A stretch of 64,000 bases of DNA. Source: Thermodesulfovibrio sp. N1. GTDB taxonomy: Bacteria > Nitrospirota > Thermodesulfovibrionia > Thermodesulfovibrionales > Thermodesulfovibrionaceae. The stretch is from contig NZ_MAVV01000001.1 of assembly GCF_001707915.1 (NCBI RefSeq), positions 47,970 to 111,969 on the forward strand. The letters run 5' to 3'. Numbering within the stretch: the first letter of the stretch is position 1; every line of letters begins with the position of its first letter. A program made the translations under genes and the position numbers. This document shows, one piece after another, positions 16,415 to 23,844 of the stretch. The notes below the pieces were generated by a model. The model made no database searches and had not been told where the DNA came from. It worked only from the letters and a program-made list of their open reading frames with translations.

Positions 16415-17476
16415 ATGAAGAAAAAATTAATATTTATAATTACTCTTATATATTTATTAATAGCAATACCCACTATTATATTTGCATCCTGTGACCAGGC
16501 ACTGAAAGATTGCACATCAGAAGTTGAAAAAGGTTATAAAGAATGTCTTGAAACTAAACACATAGTGGTAGAAATAAACTGCCATTATATTAAAGGTTAT
16601 AAACCTGATTCTTGGGATTACATGAAATGTGAAAAAGATTTTATTAAGCAAGTGCAAGAAGACTGTAGAAAACGATATCAAAAAAATACAGATGCCTGTT
16701 ATTCAGCATATAAAAAATGTAGAAAAGGAGATATCTTTGGAAAAATTTTGATGGAAATTTCCTGGGCAAGTGGTCAGGAAGATAATCCTATTCATAAAGG
16801 AAGCGCCTATTTTACTATTATGGGGTTTTGGAAATATAAACCTGAAGAATCAAATGAATATGTTAAAAACTATCGACCCGAAGGTTTACAGATGATGACG
16901 CGTTTTGAAGAAACAGTTAACGAAAGATACTCAGAGAAAGGATGTCCATCATTGCTTTATAATTATCATGGTGGTGGAGCCAGAGTTCTCATGGTTGACC
17001 CTAATGTGGATTATCCGAATAATCCCATGGGAAGACTTATTATCGTTGATATGCCTTCTAAACCACCAAAGGAAGCGGCAAAATTTTTGCCGAAAGAGAT
17101 TAAAAAATTATATGGACCTTTTTATAAGGTAGGATTTGGACCAGGTGATGTTATTGAAATTAAGGGAATAGAAAGAGTTGGCGATAGAAAGCCAGAATGC
17201 TCTTCTTATAAGGGATCCAAAGTTGAAATTAGTTTTGGTGAATTTTTAATATCGGACGATTTTAAATTGGGTACAATGAGCGGATCTGAATCATGGGTAA
17301 GTTGCAGGGGAGATTGGTATGTCAGAGAGCAGATAGATTTCCAGATTGCGAAAGATAAAATCACTGTATCAGAAGAGGGAAAACCTGAATACCATCCTGA
17401 TAAAGCTGAAGGTAACTGTGGTCGCCCTGGTACTGAAAAAATAAGAGTTAATTGGAAATTTTATTTAATAAAGTAG
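16415..17476 (+). CDS. Cysteine-rich exported protein of unknown function
   Basis: A 353-residue protein with a signal peptide (about 1-24, ending IIFAS). Eight of its twelve mature cysteines fall in the first about 80 residues, spaced in a helical CxxxxxxC-like pattern (SCDQALKDCTSEVEKGYKEC ... AYKKCRK), suggesting a disulfide-stapled helical domain. The rest is beta-rich without a recognised domain; four more cysteines lie near GCPS, ECSS, SCRG and NCGR. It needs an oxidising compartment, so it is presumably periplasmic or secreted. It lies 30 bp after DUF3617 copy 2. Confidence 0.6.
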   Translation: MKKKLIFIITLIYLLIAIPTIIFASCDQALKDCTSEVEKGYKECLETKHIVVEINCHYIKGYKPDSWDYMKCEKDFIKQVQEDCRKRYQKNTDACYSAYKKCRKGDIFGKILMEISWASGQEDNPIHKGSAYFTIMGFWKYKPEESNEYVKNYRPEGLQMMTRFEETVNERYSEKGCPSLLYNYHGGGARVLMVDPNVDYPNNPMGRLIIVDMPSKPPKEAAKFLPKEIKKLYGPFYKVGFGPGDVIEIKGIERVGDRKPECSSYKGSKVEISFGEFLISDDFKLGTMSGSESWVSCRGDWYVREQIDFQIAKDKITVSEEGKPEYHPDKAEGNCGRPGTEKIRVNWKFYLIK

Positions 17477-17502
17477 CGCAAATACCATGGGAGGGTTTGA
17501 GA

Positions 17503-18459
17503 ATGAAAAGGATATGCAAAATAAGCACTTTCGTTATTATTTTATTCATTATAAACGTATCTTTTGCCTCAGAGACCTATACTCCCTTATCTGGAAAGAA
17601 TGAAAAATTACATTTCTCTGTAAAATCAGATGCTCCTTTTGATGTAGTTATTAAAAGTGAGACTTTTTCTAAAGGCGAAATCAACTATATTTTTGAAAAT
17701 TTTGACTACAGTAATAACTTCCAACTTGAAAAAGGAGGGACTGCAAGCTATAGGATAAATCCAGCTGAAAATGTAAAGGAGATTATCATTAAACTATCTG
17801 ATGGAGCAATCTTAATTGACCATGGTGGGAAATTGGTAAAAGTAACCGAAAAACCTCAAGCAAAAGTCCAACCAGAACCTCTGCCAACGGGCTCTTTTAT
17901 AGCAGATACAGTGTGGGATATAAAAGGAGATATTGTAAAAGGAAAGATATATCTTAAGGACCACATATATCGGTATGATATGATTGTTAATGGAAAAAGG
18001 GATATCAAGATTGAAAGCGTGGGCACACATGTGACAACTCAACAAACTATAGAAGTAAAGAATCTGACCATAATAGTTAACAAAAAGACAGGAAAGGAAA
18101 TAGCAATAGACCATGAAGAGAAGGCTTACTATGAGACTGAAGGTCTTATGTTTTCTCCACTTTATAATCCCTTTGAAGCGTTTTATATAATGAGCAGAAT
18201 GTTTAGCGAACACTATAAGGTTGAAGATAGAGGAAGTGAGAATATTGGTCAGATGCCCTGCGACAAAAAAGACCTGATGTTTGGCAAAATTTTAATTCAA
18301 ACTATATGGATCTCAAAAAAATACCGCTTCCCTGTAAAGACAACAAATTACATCGAAGGTAAAGAGCATATGGTCTTTGAATTGAAAAACATTAAAGAAA
18401 CATCGGTTCACCCAAAAATTTTTGACATTCCAAAAGGTTATAAGAAAATGAAGCTTTAG
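17503..18459 (+). CDS. Exported protein with LolA/DUF4412-like C-terminal domain
   Basis: The ATG at 17503 gives a 318-residue protein with a proper signal peptide (MKRICKISTFVIILFIINVSFAS) preceded by GGGAGGG; an upstream frame-compatible ATG at 17452 would bury the signal and overlap the previous gene, so it is rejected. Residues about 20-115 are beta-rich and unrecognised, followed by a short Pro/Lys/Gln linker. The C-terminal half (ADTVWDIKGDIVKGKIYLKD ... KKTGKEIAIDHEEKAYYE ... FDIPKGYKKMKL) resembles the LolA/LppX-like half-barrel of DUF4412 proteins, which may bind lipid. Function unknown. Confidence 0.55.
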   Translation: MKRICKISTFVIILFIINVSFASETYTPLSGKNEKLHFSVKSDAPFDVVIKSETFSKGEINYIFENFDYSNNFQLEKGGTASYRINPAENVKEIIIKLSDGAILIDHGGKLVKVTEKPQAKVQPEPLPTGSFIADTVWDIKGDIVKGKIYLKDHIYRYDMIVNGKRDIKIESVGTHVTTQQTIEVKNLTIIVNKKTGKEIAIDHEEKAYYETEGLMFSPLYNPFEAFYIMSRMFSEHYKVEDRGSENIGQMPCDKKDLMFGKILIQTIWISKKYRFPVKTTNYIEGKEHMVFELKNIKETSVHPKIFDIPKGYKKMKL

Positions 18460-18532
18460 TAGATTAAAAAAGTAATTAAAAGACCTACGAGGTCATTTAT
18501 TAGTAAAAAAACTTAAAAAGGAGGTATAGATA

Positions 18533-19372
18533 ATGAAAGGATGGGTAAAAATAATATTGGTGATTGGGTTTTTGGTATTTGCATTAAATGTGGTTGCTTT
18601 TGCAAAGCAGGATGCAAGAGGCTGTAAGGACCACCCATTATTTACGAGAATGGAGGATTTTTATATTTACGAATGTAAGGAAGTAAAATGGGATGAAATT
18701 GATTTTAGAGATGAAAAAGGCAAATATATTAAGGTTGAAGGGAAAGTATATTACTATCGTTACTATATTAAAGAAGGAATTACTCCAGGACCATCTGTGT
18801 TGATGATTCTCAGAAACTATGAAAATGCAATTAAAAAAATCGGAGGGGTTAAAGTATATCAGGAAAGCTTCAGAAATTATTTAAAGCTAAATAAGAGTGG
18901 AAAGACCTTTTGGGTTAAAGTTGAGACTGTCTCTTTAGCCAATGCTTATAGCCTCTATATCGTGGAACAAGAGGCAATGGCACAGGAAGTAGTTGCAGAT
19001 GCCAAGAGCATGATGAGTGATATTCAAACAAAAGGAAGTGCTGCAGTCTATGGAATCTATTTTGATTTTGACAAAGCAGATATAAAGCCTGAGTCTGAAC
19101 CAGCAATTAAAGAAATTGCAAAACTTCTTCAGGAAAATAGGACTTTGAAACTTTATGTGGTAGGTCATACAGACAATGTAGGGACTATTGATTATAATCT
19201 GAAACTCTCAAAGGCAAGGGCAGATGCTGTGGTTAAAGAGTTAACAACAAAGTATAAAATTTCACCAGACAGACTGAGGGCATTTGGAGTAGCCTCTTTA
19301 GCACCAGTTGCATCGAATAAGACAGAGGATGGCAGAGCAAAGAATAGAAGGGTGGAATTAGTAGAGCAGTAG
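18533..19372 (+). CDS. OmpA-family outer-membrane-associated protein, copy 2
   Basis: A 279-residue paralogue of the protein at 15023-15871. The signal peptide and the C-terminal OmpA domain are nearly identical to copy 1 at both protein and DNA level, whereas the central region (about 50-150) has diverged to roughly half identity. KDHPLFTRMEDFYIYEC starts the mature domain; IYFDFDKADIKPES and GHTDNVGTIDY mark the peptidoglycan-binding part. Ribosome site AAAGGAGG. The shared downstream hairpin shows that the duplication reached past the gene end. Confidence 0.85.
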   Translation: MKGWVKIILVIGFLVFALNVVAFAKQDARGCKDHPLFTRMEDFYIYECKEVKWDEIDFRDEKGKYIKVEGKVYYYRYYIKEGITPGPSVLMILRNYENAIKKIGGVKVYQESFRNYLKLNKSGKTFWVKVETVSLANAYSLYIVEQEAMAQEVVADAKSMMSDIQTKGSAAVYGIYFDFDKADIKPESEPAIKEIAKLLQENRTLKLYVVGHTDNVGTIDYNLKLSKARADAVVKELTTKYKISPDRLRAFGVASLAPVASNKTEDGRAKNRRVELVEQ

Positions 19373-19387
19373 TTAAAGTTTAATGAT

Positions 19388-19431
19388 AACCCCTTTAATC
19401 CTCTCTTAATTTAAGGGAGATAAAGGGGGTT
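19388..19431 (+). terminator. Duplicated intergenic hairpin after OmpA-like copy 2
   Basis: AACCCCTTTA pairs with TAAAGGGGGTT (one bulged G) and encloses a second small stem. As with copy 1 there is no U-tract, so termination is uncertain. Confidence 0.45.
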
Positions 19432-19477
19432 ATTAGTAAAAGAAAAAAATATATAAACAAAAGGAGTATTGAAAAAT

Positions 19478-20470
19478 ATGTCCAAAAAGAGATTATACTA
19501 CAGCATTATTATTATCTGTATATCAATTTTTTTATTGAAATTTATTACATATGCAGGAACTTCAACTCTCAAAAAAGAAAATAAAAAAATTCTTAATGTT
19601 AAATATTTTGATGTTTTGAAAGCTAAAATTGGTTCAGGCTCAGATAAAATAGGTGTAACAACTCCTTCCGAAGCAAATTCTGAAGGTCCAATGAGTTTTA
19701 CACTGGGTAAAGATGGCAAAATATATATTCTTGATCAAATAAATTATAGGATTCAGATTTTTAAAGAAGGTAAATGGATTAAATCAATTCCTATTCCAAA
19801 AAATAATCTTCTCGATTTTAAAGATATTGAAATCACCCCAGAAAACAAAATCGTTTTATTATCTCAATTGTATAAAGAAGGGAAAGTTACATTAATGAAT
19901 ATTTATATTATTGATTTGGATGGCAAAATTATAAATTCAATTAAAACAAACCCCTGCACTCCTGAAATTAACATAGTTAAAGAAGGGAATTTAGCAGGTA
20001 TCTGGGTTTGCTTTCAAAGAGTTGCTTTTCTTGATGGAAAAAAAACAGAGGAAATCTTTATTCCTCAAGAATCATACCTTGGCGAAAAAAGTATTTTACG
20101 AGCTGAAATATTAGGTGATATTACAGCAATTATTTATAAGGGAAAACAGGATAAAATTTCTCAAATGCAAGAAGCTACAATTTATTTTGATATGCCAATA
20201 GTTCATATTTTAGGAACATGGGAGGACAAAGAAGGAAAAATTTATTTTGGAGCATTTCTTTCTGAAAGAAATGAAAAAGGAAAATATAAATATGCCAATG
20301 AATTTGTTGTTTTATCACCAGAACTGAGTGAATTGGGCAGATTTAGAATACATGTACAAAAAGAACCACATGAAATTTGGAGATCTATCAGAGTAACTCC
20401 GGAAGGACATATTTATCAGATGTTTATTGATGGTAAATCAATTTTAGTTAGAAAATATGAAATAAGATAG
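19478..20470 (+). CDS. Exported NHL/six-bladed propeller-like protein
   Basis: The ATG at 19478 is chosen because AAGGAG lies 11 bases upstream, while the TTG at 19469 would be only 2 bases from it. The 330-residue product has an N-terminal hydrophobic signal or anchor (YYSIIIICISIFLLKFITYAG). The body carries propeller-type repeats such as MSFTLGKDGKIYILDQINYRIQIF and a later VTPEGHIYQMF strand, resembling NHL or six-bladed beta-propeller domains. Such domains serve binding or scaffolding. It ends the surface-protein run. No specific function is assignable. Confidence 0.6.
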   Translation: MSKKRLYYSIIIICISIFLLKFITYAGTSTLKKENKKILNVKYFDVLKAKIGSGSDKIGVTTPSEANSEGPMSFTLGKDGKIYILDQINYRIQIFKEGKWIKSIPIPKNNLLDFKDIEITPENKIVLLSQLYKEGKVTLMNIYIIDLDGKIINSIKTNPCTPEINIVKEGNLAGIWVCFQRVAFLDGKKTEEIFIPQESYLGEKSILRAEILGDITAIIYKGKQDKISQMQEATIYFDMPIVHILGTWEDKEGKIYFGAFLSERNEKGKYKYANEFVVLSPELSELGRFRIHVQKEPHEIWRSIRVTPEGHIYQMFIDGKSILVRKYEIR

Positions 20471-20494
20471 CATTCTAAAAATAGAGTTTTTAAT

Positions 20495-20532
20495 TTGACA
20501 AATAAATGATTTTTTATTTATAATTATTTTAA
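20495..20532 (+). promoter_or_regulatory. perR promoter with overlapping PerR-type box
   Basis: TTGACA (20495-20500), an 18-bp spacer and a consensus TATAAT (20519-20524). Over the -10, 20518-20532 reads TTATAATTATTTTAA, matching the PerR box TTATAATNATTATAA at 13 of 14 fixed positions. The ATG at 20535 is only 10 bases after the -10, so the mRNA should be leaderless or nearly so. The layout predicts autorepression. Confidence 0.75.
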
Positions 20533-20534
20533 TA

Positions 20535-21047
20535 ATGCCAAGAATTAAATGGACACCGCAAAGGCTTGCAATTTTGAAATATCTTGATGGAAACAAAGAG
20601 CATCCATCAGCAGAAGAAATTTATTCTGCACTGTCAAAGGATTATCCAACCATGTCAATCGCTACAGTCTACAATGTTTTAGAATTTTTAAAAAGGACTG
20701 GAAGAGTTAAAGAGATTTACATTGACCCTGAAAAAAGAAGGTTTGACCCATTTATTCAAGAACATCATCATGCAATATGTATAAAATGCAAAAAAGTATT
20801 TGATATTTATCAGGATATTAAATTGCCTGACTTAACTAAATTTTTGCCTGATTTTGAAATTCTTGATACCCATCTTAAAATTCATGTTTTATGCCCTGAA
20901 TGTAGAAAAAAAGAAGATTTAAAAGTTGGGTTAAAAGAATATCAATGTTCTCACTGTGGCTCAATTAGAACAGCAAAACATAAACCTCAGAAATGTCCTG
21001 CTTGTGGAAGTCGTGGAACTTTAAAAGAATACAAATCTTCTAATTGA
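20535..21047 (+). CDS. perR: Fur-family (PerR-like) regulator with C-terminal rubredoxin-like zinc ribbon
   Basis: A 170-residue protein. Residues 1-70 form the Fur winged helix (TPQRLAILKYLDG, MSIATVYNVLEFLKRTG); the dimerisation and metal domain follows with HHHAICIKC and structural-zinc pairs Cys82/Cys85 and Cys120/Cys123. Typical PerR ends near there; this one adds about 35 residues with a second zinc ribbon, Cys138/Cys141 and Cys154/Cys157 (YQCSHCG ... KCPACGS), closely resembling the rubredoxin-like tail of the rubrerythrin encoded downstream. Promoter box, neighbours (ferritin, flavodiiron protein, rubrerythrin) and sequence point to peroxide-responsive control. Whether the extra ribbon binds iron or zinc is unknown. 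Confidence 0.85.
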   Translation: MPRIKWTPQRLAILKYLDGNKEHPSAEEIYSALSKDYPTMSIATVYNVLEFLKRTGRVKEIYIDPEKRRFDPFIQEHHHAICIKCKKVFDIYQDIKLPDLTKFLPDFEILDTHLKIHVLCPECRKKEDLKVGLKEYQCSHCGSIRTAKHKPQKCPACGSRGTLKEYKSSN

Positions 21048-21080
21048 TAAATCAAAATTAATCAAAGATGGAGGTGTCTT

Positions 21081-21497
21081 ATGATAAGCAATGAACTTAT
21101 GGAAAAACTGCAAAAAGCGGTTGCAAGAGAGCTCCAAGTAAGCATTCAGTATATGTGGCAACATGTTTTGGCAAAGGGAATAAAAGCAGAAGCAGTTGGT
21201 AAACTCTTTAAAGAATTTGCTATTACTGAGATGAAACATGCCGAAAAAATAGCTGAAAGAATAGCCTATTATGGTGGTATTCCCACAACTAAACCTGATC
21301 CGATAACAATAGGTGCAAATCTTAAAGAAATGCTTGAAATTGATAAAAAAGCTGAAGAAGAAGCTGTAACAATGTATAAAGAAATAATAAAGCTTGCAGA
21401 AAAAGAAGAAGATTATGTAACAAGAAAACTTTTTGAAGAGATTCTTGAAGAAGAAGAAATGCATCTTGATAAGTTCAGTTCTTTGCTTGAGGAGTAA
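21081..21497 (+). CDS. Ferritin-like / bacterioferritin-family protein
   Basis: A 138-residue four-helix protein with ferritin-type ligands: an early Glu (VARELQVSIQYMWQ), the E-x-x-H pair in TEMKHAEKIAERI, and a final EEILEEEEMHLDKF. These match the diiron site of the bacterioferritin/Dps-like ferritin superfamily. No extra domain. A GGAGGTG site precedes the ATG. It is 33 bp after perR and 7 bp before the flavodiiron gene, so it belongs to the oxidative-stress operon and probably stores iron or removes peroxide. Confidence 0.82.
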   Translation: MISNELMEKLQKAVARELQVSIQYMWQHVLAKGIKAEAVGKLFKEFAITEMKHAEKIAERIAYYGGIPTTKPDPITIGANLKEMLEIDKKAEEEAVTMYKEIIKLAEKEEDYVTRKLFEEILEEEEMHLDKFSSLLEE

Positions 21498-21504
21498 AGT
21501 AAAT

Positions 21505-22719
21505 ATGAAGCCTGTGGAACTTAAAAATGGAATCTATTGGGTTGGTGCTGTTGACTGGGCAATAAGAGACTTTCATGGATATGAAACTCCTCATGGTACA
21601 AGCTACAACAATTACTTAATTGATGATGAGGAACCTACTCTTCTTGATGCAGTTCATCATGATTTTGTAGATATATCAATCGAAAATATTTCAAAAATTA
21701 TTGACCTCAAAAAAATCAAACATATTGTAATAAATCACATTGAAAATGATCATGCTACAGGATTAGAAAAAATTTTAGAGATGGTTCCATCTGCAAATAT
21801 TTATATGACAGATAGAGGTAAAAAAGGATTAAACAGATTCCTTGACCTTTCAAAATATAAAGTCATTGTTGTCAAATCAGGAGATACCCTTAAAATCGGC
21901 AAGAGAACTCTCCAATTTATTGAAACACCAATGATGCATTGGCCAGACTCAATGTTTACCTATATTAAAGAAGACAGAGTCCTCATAAGCCAAGATGCTT
22001 TCGGTCAGCACATAGCAACAGTTGAAAGATTTGACGATGAGTTTGTAAATAACCGTTCAATGGAAGAGCTTGAAGATGCAGTAATTGATTATTATGCAAA
22101 TATTCTCATGCCTTACGGAAATGTTATCAAAGGAAAAATTGAAGAGATTAAAATGCTTGGAATTGAAATTGAAATGATAGCTCCCGATCATGGTGTTATT
22201 TGGCGTTCTCACATAGATGAGATATTATACCTTTATTCAGAAATGGTTGATGCAAAAGCTAAGCTTAAAGCAGTAATAATTTACGATACAATGTGGCATA
22301 GCACAGAACAGATGGTTTTTCCTATTGCAAGAGGAATTGAAAATGAAGGAGTTCCAGTAAAAATAATTAAACTTAGAGCAACTCCAAAGTCAGTTGCAGT
22401 AAAGGAAGTATGGAAGTCAAGGGGGGTTATTGTTGGTTGTCCTACATTAAATAATGGAGTTTTCCCATCAGTTGCAGAGTTTCTAAGTTATCTTAAGGGG
22501 TTGAAACCTAAAAACAGACTTTTTGCTGCCTTTGGTAGTTACGGGTGGTCTGGTGAAGCAGTAAAAGAAATGTATGAAACAGCAAAGGCAATGAAACTGG
22601 AAGTCTTTGAACCTGGTATTAGAGTTTTATACAAACCATCTGAGGAGGACCTGGCTAAATGCTATGAATTTGGCATAGCCTTTGGAAAGGCTTTAAAAGA
22701 ATATCATGCAAAAATCTAA
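21505..22719 (+). CDS. Flavodiiron protein (FprA type)
   Basis: The ATG at 21505, with GAGGAG upstream and just after the ferritin-like stop, gives a 404-residue A-type flavodiiron protein; a longer frame from 21433 would overlap the ferritin gene and is rejected. The N-terminal metallo-beta-lactamase domain has the diiron ligands H78-x-E80-x-D82-H83 (HIENDHATG), later His (MHWPDSM), Asp (SQDAFG) and His (APDHG). The C-terminal flavodoxin domain begins near AVIIYDTMWHSTEQM and binds FMN. Flavodiiron proteins reduce O2 to water and/or NO to N2O in anaerobes, taking electrons from rubredoxin-type donors. Confidence 0.94.
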   Translation: MKPVELKNGIYWVGAVDWAIRDFHGYETPHGTSYNNYLIDDEEPTLLDAVHHDFVDISIENISKIIDLKKIKHIVINHIENDHATGLEKILEMVPSANIYMTDRGKKGLNRFLDLSKYKVIVVKSGDTLKIGKRTLQFIETPMMHWPDSMFTYIKEDRVLISQDAFGQHIATVERFDDEFVNNRSMEELEDAVIDYYANILMPYGNVIKGKIEEIKMLGIEIEMIAPDHGVIWRSHIDEILYLYSEMVDAKAKLKAVIIYDTMWHSTEQMVFPIARGIENEGVPVKIIKLRATPKSVAVKEVWKSRGVIVGCPTLNNGVFPSVAEFLSYLKGLKPKNRLFAAFGSYGWSGEAVKEMYETAKAMKLEVFEPGIRVLYKPSEEDLAKCYEFGIAFGKALKEYHAKI

Positions 22720-22733
22720 AAGGAGGGTTAACG

Positions 22734-23228
22734 ATGGGAAAAACATTTAAAAATTTAATGGAAGCCTTTGCAGGCGAATCACAGGCAAACAGAAAATATC
22801 TTGCCTTTGCAAAAAAAGCAGAAGAAGAAGGTTATCCTGCAGTTGCAAAACTTTTCAAAGCTGCTGCTGAGGCAGAAACCGTTCATGCAATGAATCATTT
22901 AAAAGCAGCAAATGGAATAAAAAGCACAAAAGAAAATCTTGAAACAGCAATTGGTGGAGAAACCTATGAATATGAAAGCATGTATCCACCGATGATTAAA
23001 GACGCAGAGGCAGAAGGAGCTACACAGGCTCAAAGAAGCTTTTATTATGCCAATGAAGTTGAAAAAGTTCACGCTGAATTATTCAAAAAAGCTCTTGAAA
23101 ATCTTGATAAAAAATTAGATGCAGATTATTATGTTTGTCAGGTTTGTGGTCACACAGTAGAAGGTGAGCCTCCAGATAAGTGTCCTGTTTGTGGTTCTCC
23201 AAAGAAAATGTATAAAAAAATTGATTAA
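22734..23228 (+). CDS. rbr: Rubrerythrin
   Basis: A 164-residue rubrerythrin. The N-terminal diiron four-helix domain starts LMEAFAGESQANRKYLAFAKKAEEEG with Glu and E-x-x-H ligands (EAETVHAMNH; EVEKVHAELF). The C-terminal rubredoxin domain has two pairs, CQVCGH and CPVCGS, for a one-iron centre. It reduces hydrogen peroxide in anaerobes. A GGAGGG site lies 15 bp after the flavodiiron stop. The arrangement perR-ferritin-flavodiiron-rubrerythrin is a compact O2/peroxide defence operon ending at the terminator at 23235. Confidence 0.96.
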   Translation: MGKTFKNLMEAFAGESQANRKYLAFAKKAEEEGYPAVAKLFKAAAEAETVHAMNHLKAANGIKSTKENLETAIGGETYEYESMYPPMIKDAEAEGATQAQRSFYYANEVEKVHAELFKKALENLDKKLDADYYVCQVCGHTVEGEPPDKCPVCGSPKKMYKKID

Positions 23229-23234
23229 CTAATA

Positions 23235-23264
23235 AGCCCTTCCGTATGGAAGGGCTTTCCTTTA
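23235..23264 (+). terminator. Rho-independent terminator after rubrerythrin
   Basis: A 9-bp perfect stem (AGCCCTTCC 23235-23243 with GGAAGGGCT 23248-23256), a 4-nt loop and TTCCTTT. It ends only 5 bases before the next ATG at 23269, whose gene shows no other ribosome binding site. Confidence 0.85.
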
Positions 23265-23268
23265 AATT

Positions 23269-23844
23269 ATGAAAATTCTTGCCCTATTAGGCTCGCCAAG
23301 AAAAGGAAATTCAGAAATTCTTCTCAATAAAGCAATTGAACATTGTCAAAAGGAAAAACACGAAATTCATTTAATCAAAGTCTATGAATTAAATATTTCT
23401 GATTGTACAGCCTGTGATGGATGCAAAGATACAGGAAAATGTATTATTTCTGACGACATGGATAATGTTTATCCTCTCTTAAGACAGGTACATAGAATCC
23501 TGATTGCCTCTCCCATATTTTTTTTTGGAATTCCAGGCCAGTTAAAACTTCTCATTGATAGATGTCAGTGTTTCTGGTATGAAAAATATATTTTAAAAAA
23601 GCCAATTCCAGAGGAAGAATTTAAAAGAAAAGCATTGATTATGCTTGTGGGTGGGATGAAAAAAGGACAGATAGGTATTACTTGTTCAGAGGCAACTTTA
23701 AAAGCCTTTTTGAGAACAATTAATGTGAATGAACACAGCACTATTTCCTACTTAGGATATGACGAACCAGGTTCTATATTAAAAAATCCTGATTTAAACA
23801 AAGATTTAGAGTCTGCAGTAGTTCAATTATTGAAAAATGATTGA
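23269..23844 (+). CDS. NADPH-dependent FMN reductase family protein
   Basis: A 191-residue flavodoxin-fold oxidoreductase: FMN-phosphate loop LLGSPRKGNSEIL at the N-terminus, SPIFFFGIPGQLKLLIDR in the middle, and an iron-sulfur-flavoprotein-like cysteine cluster CTACDGCKDTGKC at about residues 46-58. Such proteins reduce flavins, quinones or oxygen species in anaerobes. There is no clear Shine-Dalgarno between terminator and ATG. It overlaps the next radical SAM gene by 8 bp. The cysteine spacing might hold a [4Fe-4S] cluster, but this is not certain. Confidence 0.82.
   Translation: MKILALLGSPRKGNSEILLNKAIEHCQKEKHEIHLIKVYELNISDCTACDGCKDTGKCIISDDMDNVYPLLRQVHRILIASPIFFFGIPGQLKLLIDRCQCFWYEKYILKKPIPEEEFKRKALIMLVGGMKKGQIGITCSEATLKAFLRTINVNEHSTISYLGYDEPGSILKNPDLNKDLESAVVQLLKND

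Larger units (their letters stand above)
18533..19460 (+). repeat. Segmental duplication, unit 2
   Basis: Direct repeat partner of 15023-15970, about 3.5 kb downstream in the same orientation. Recombination between the copies would delete the DUF3617, Cys-rich and LolA-like genes lying between them. Confidence 0.75.

Noticed and set aside
18481..18495. Small GACCT/AGGTC hairpin before OmpA-like copy 2 as terminator
   Set aside because: Only five base pairs with a 3-nt loop and a poor T-run; too weak to call.
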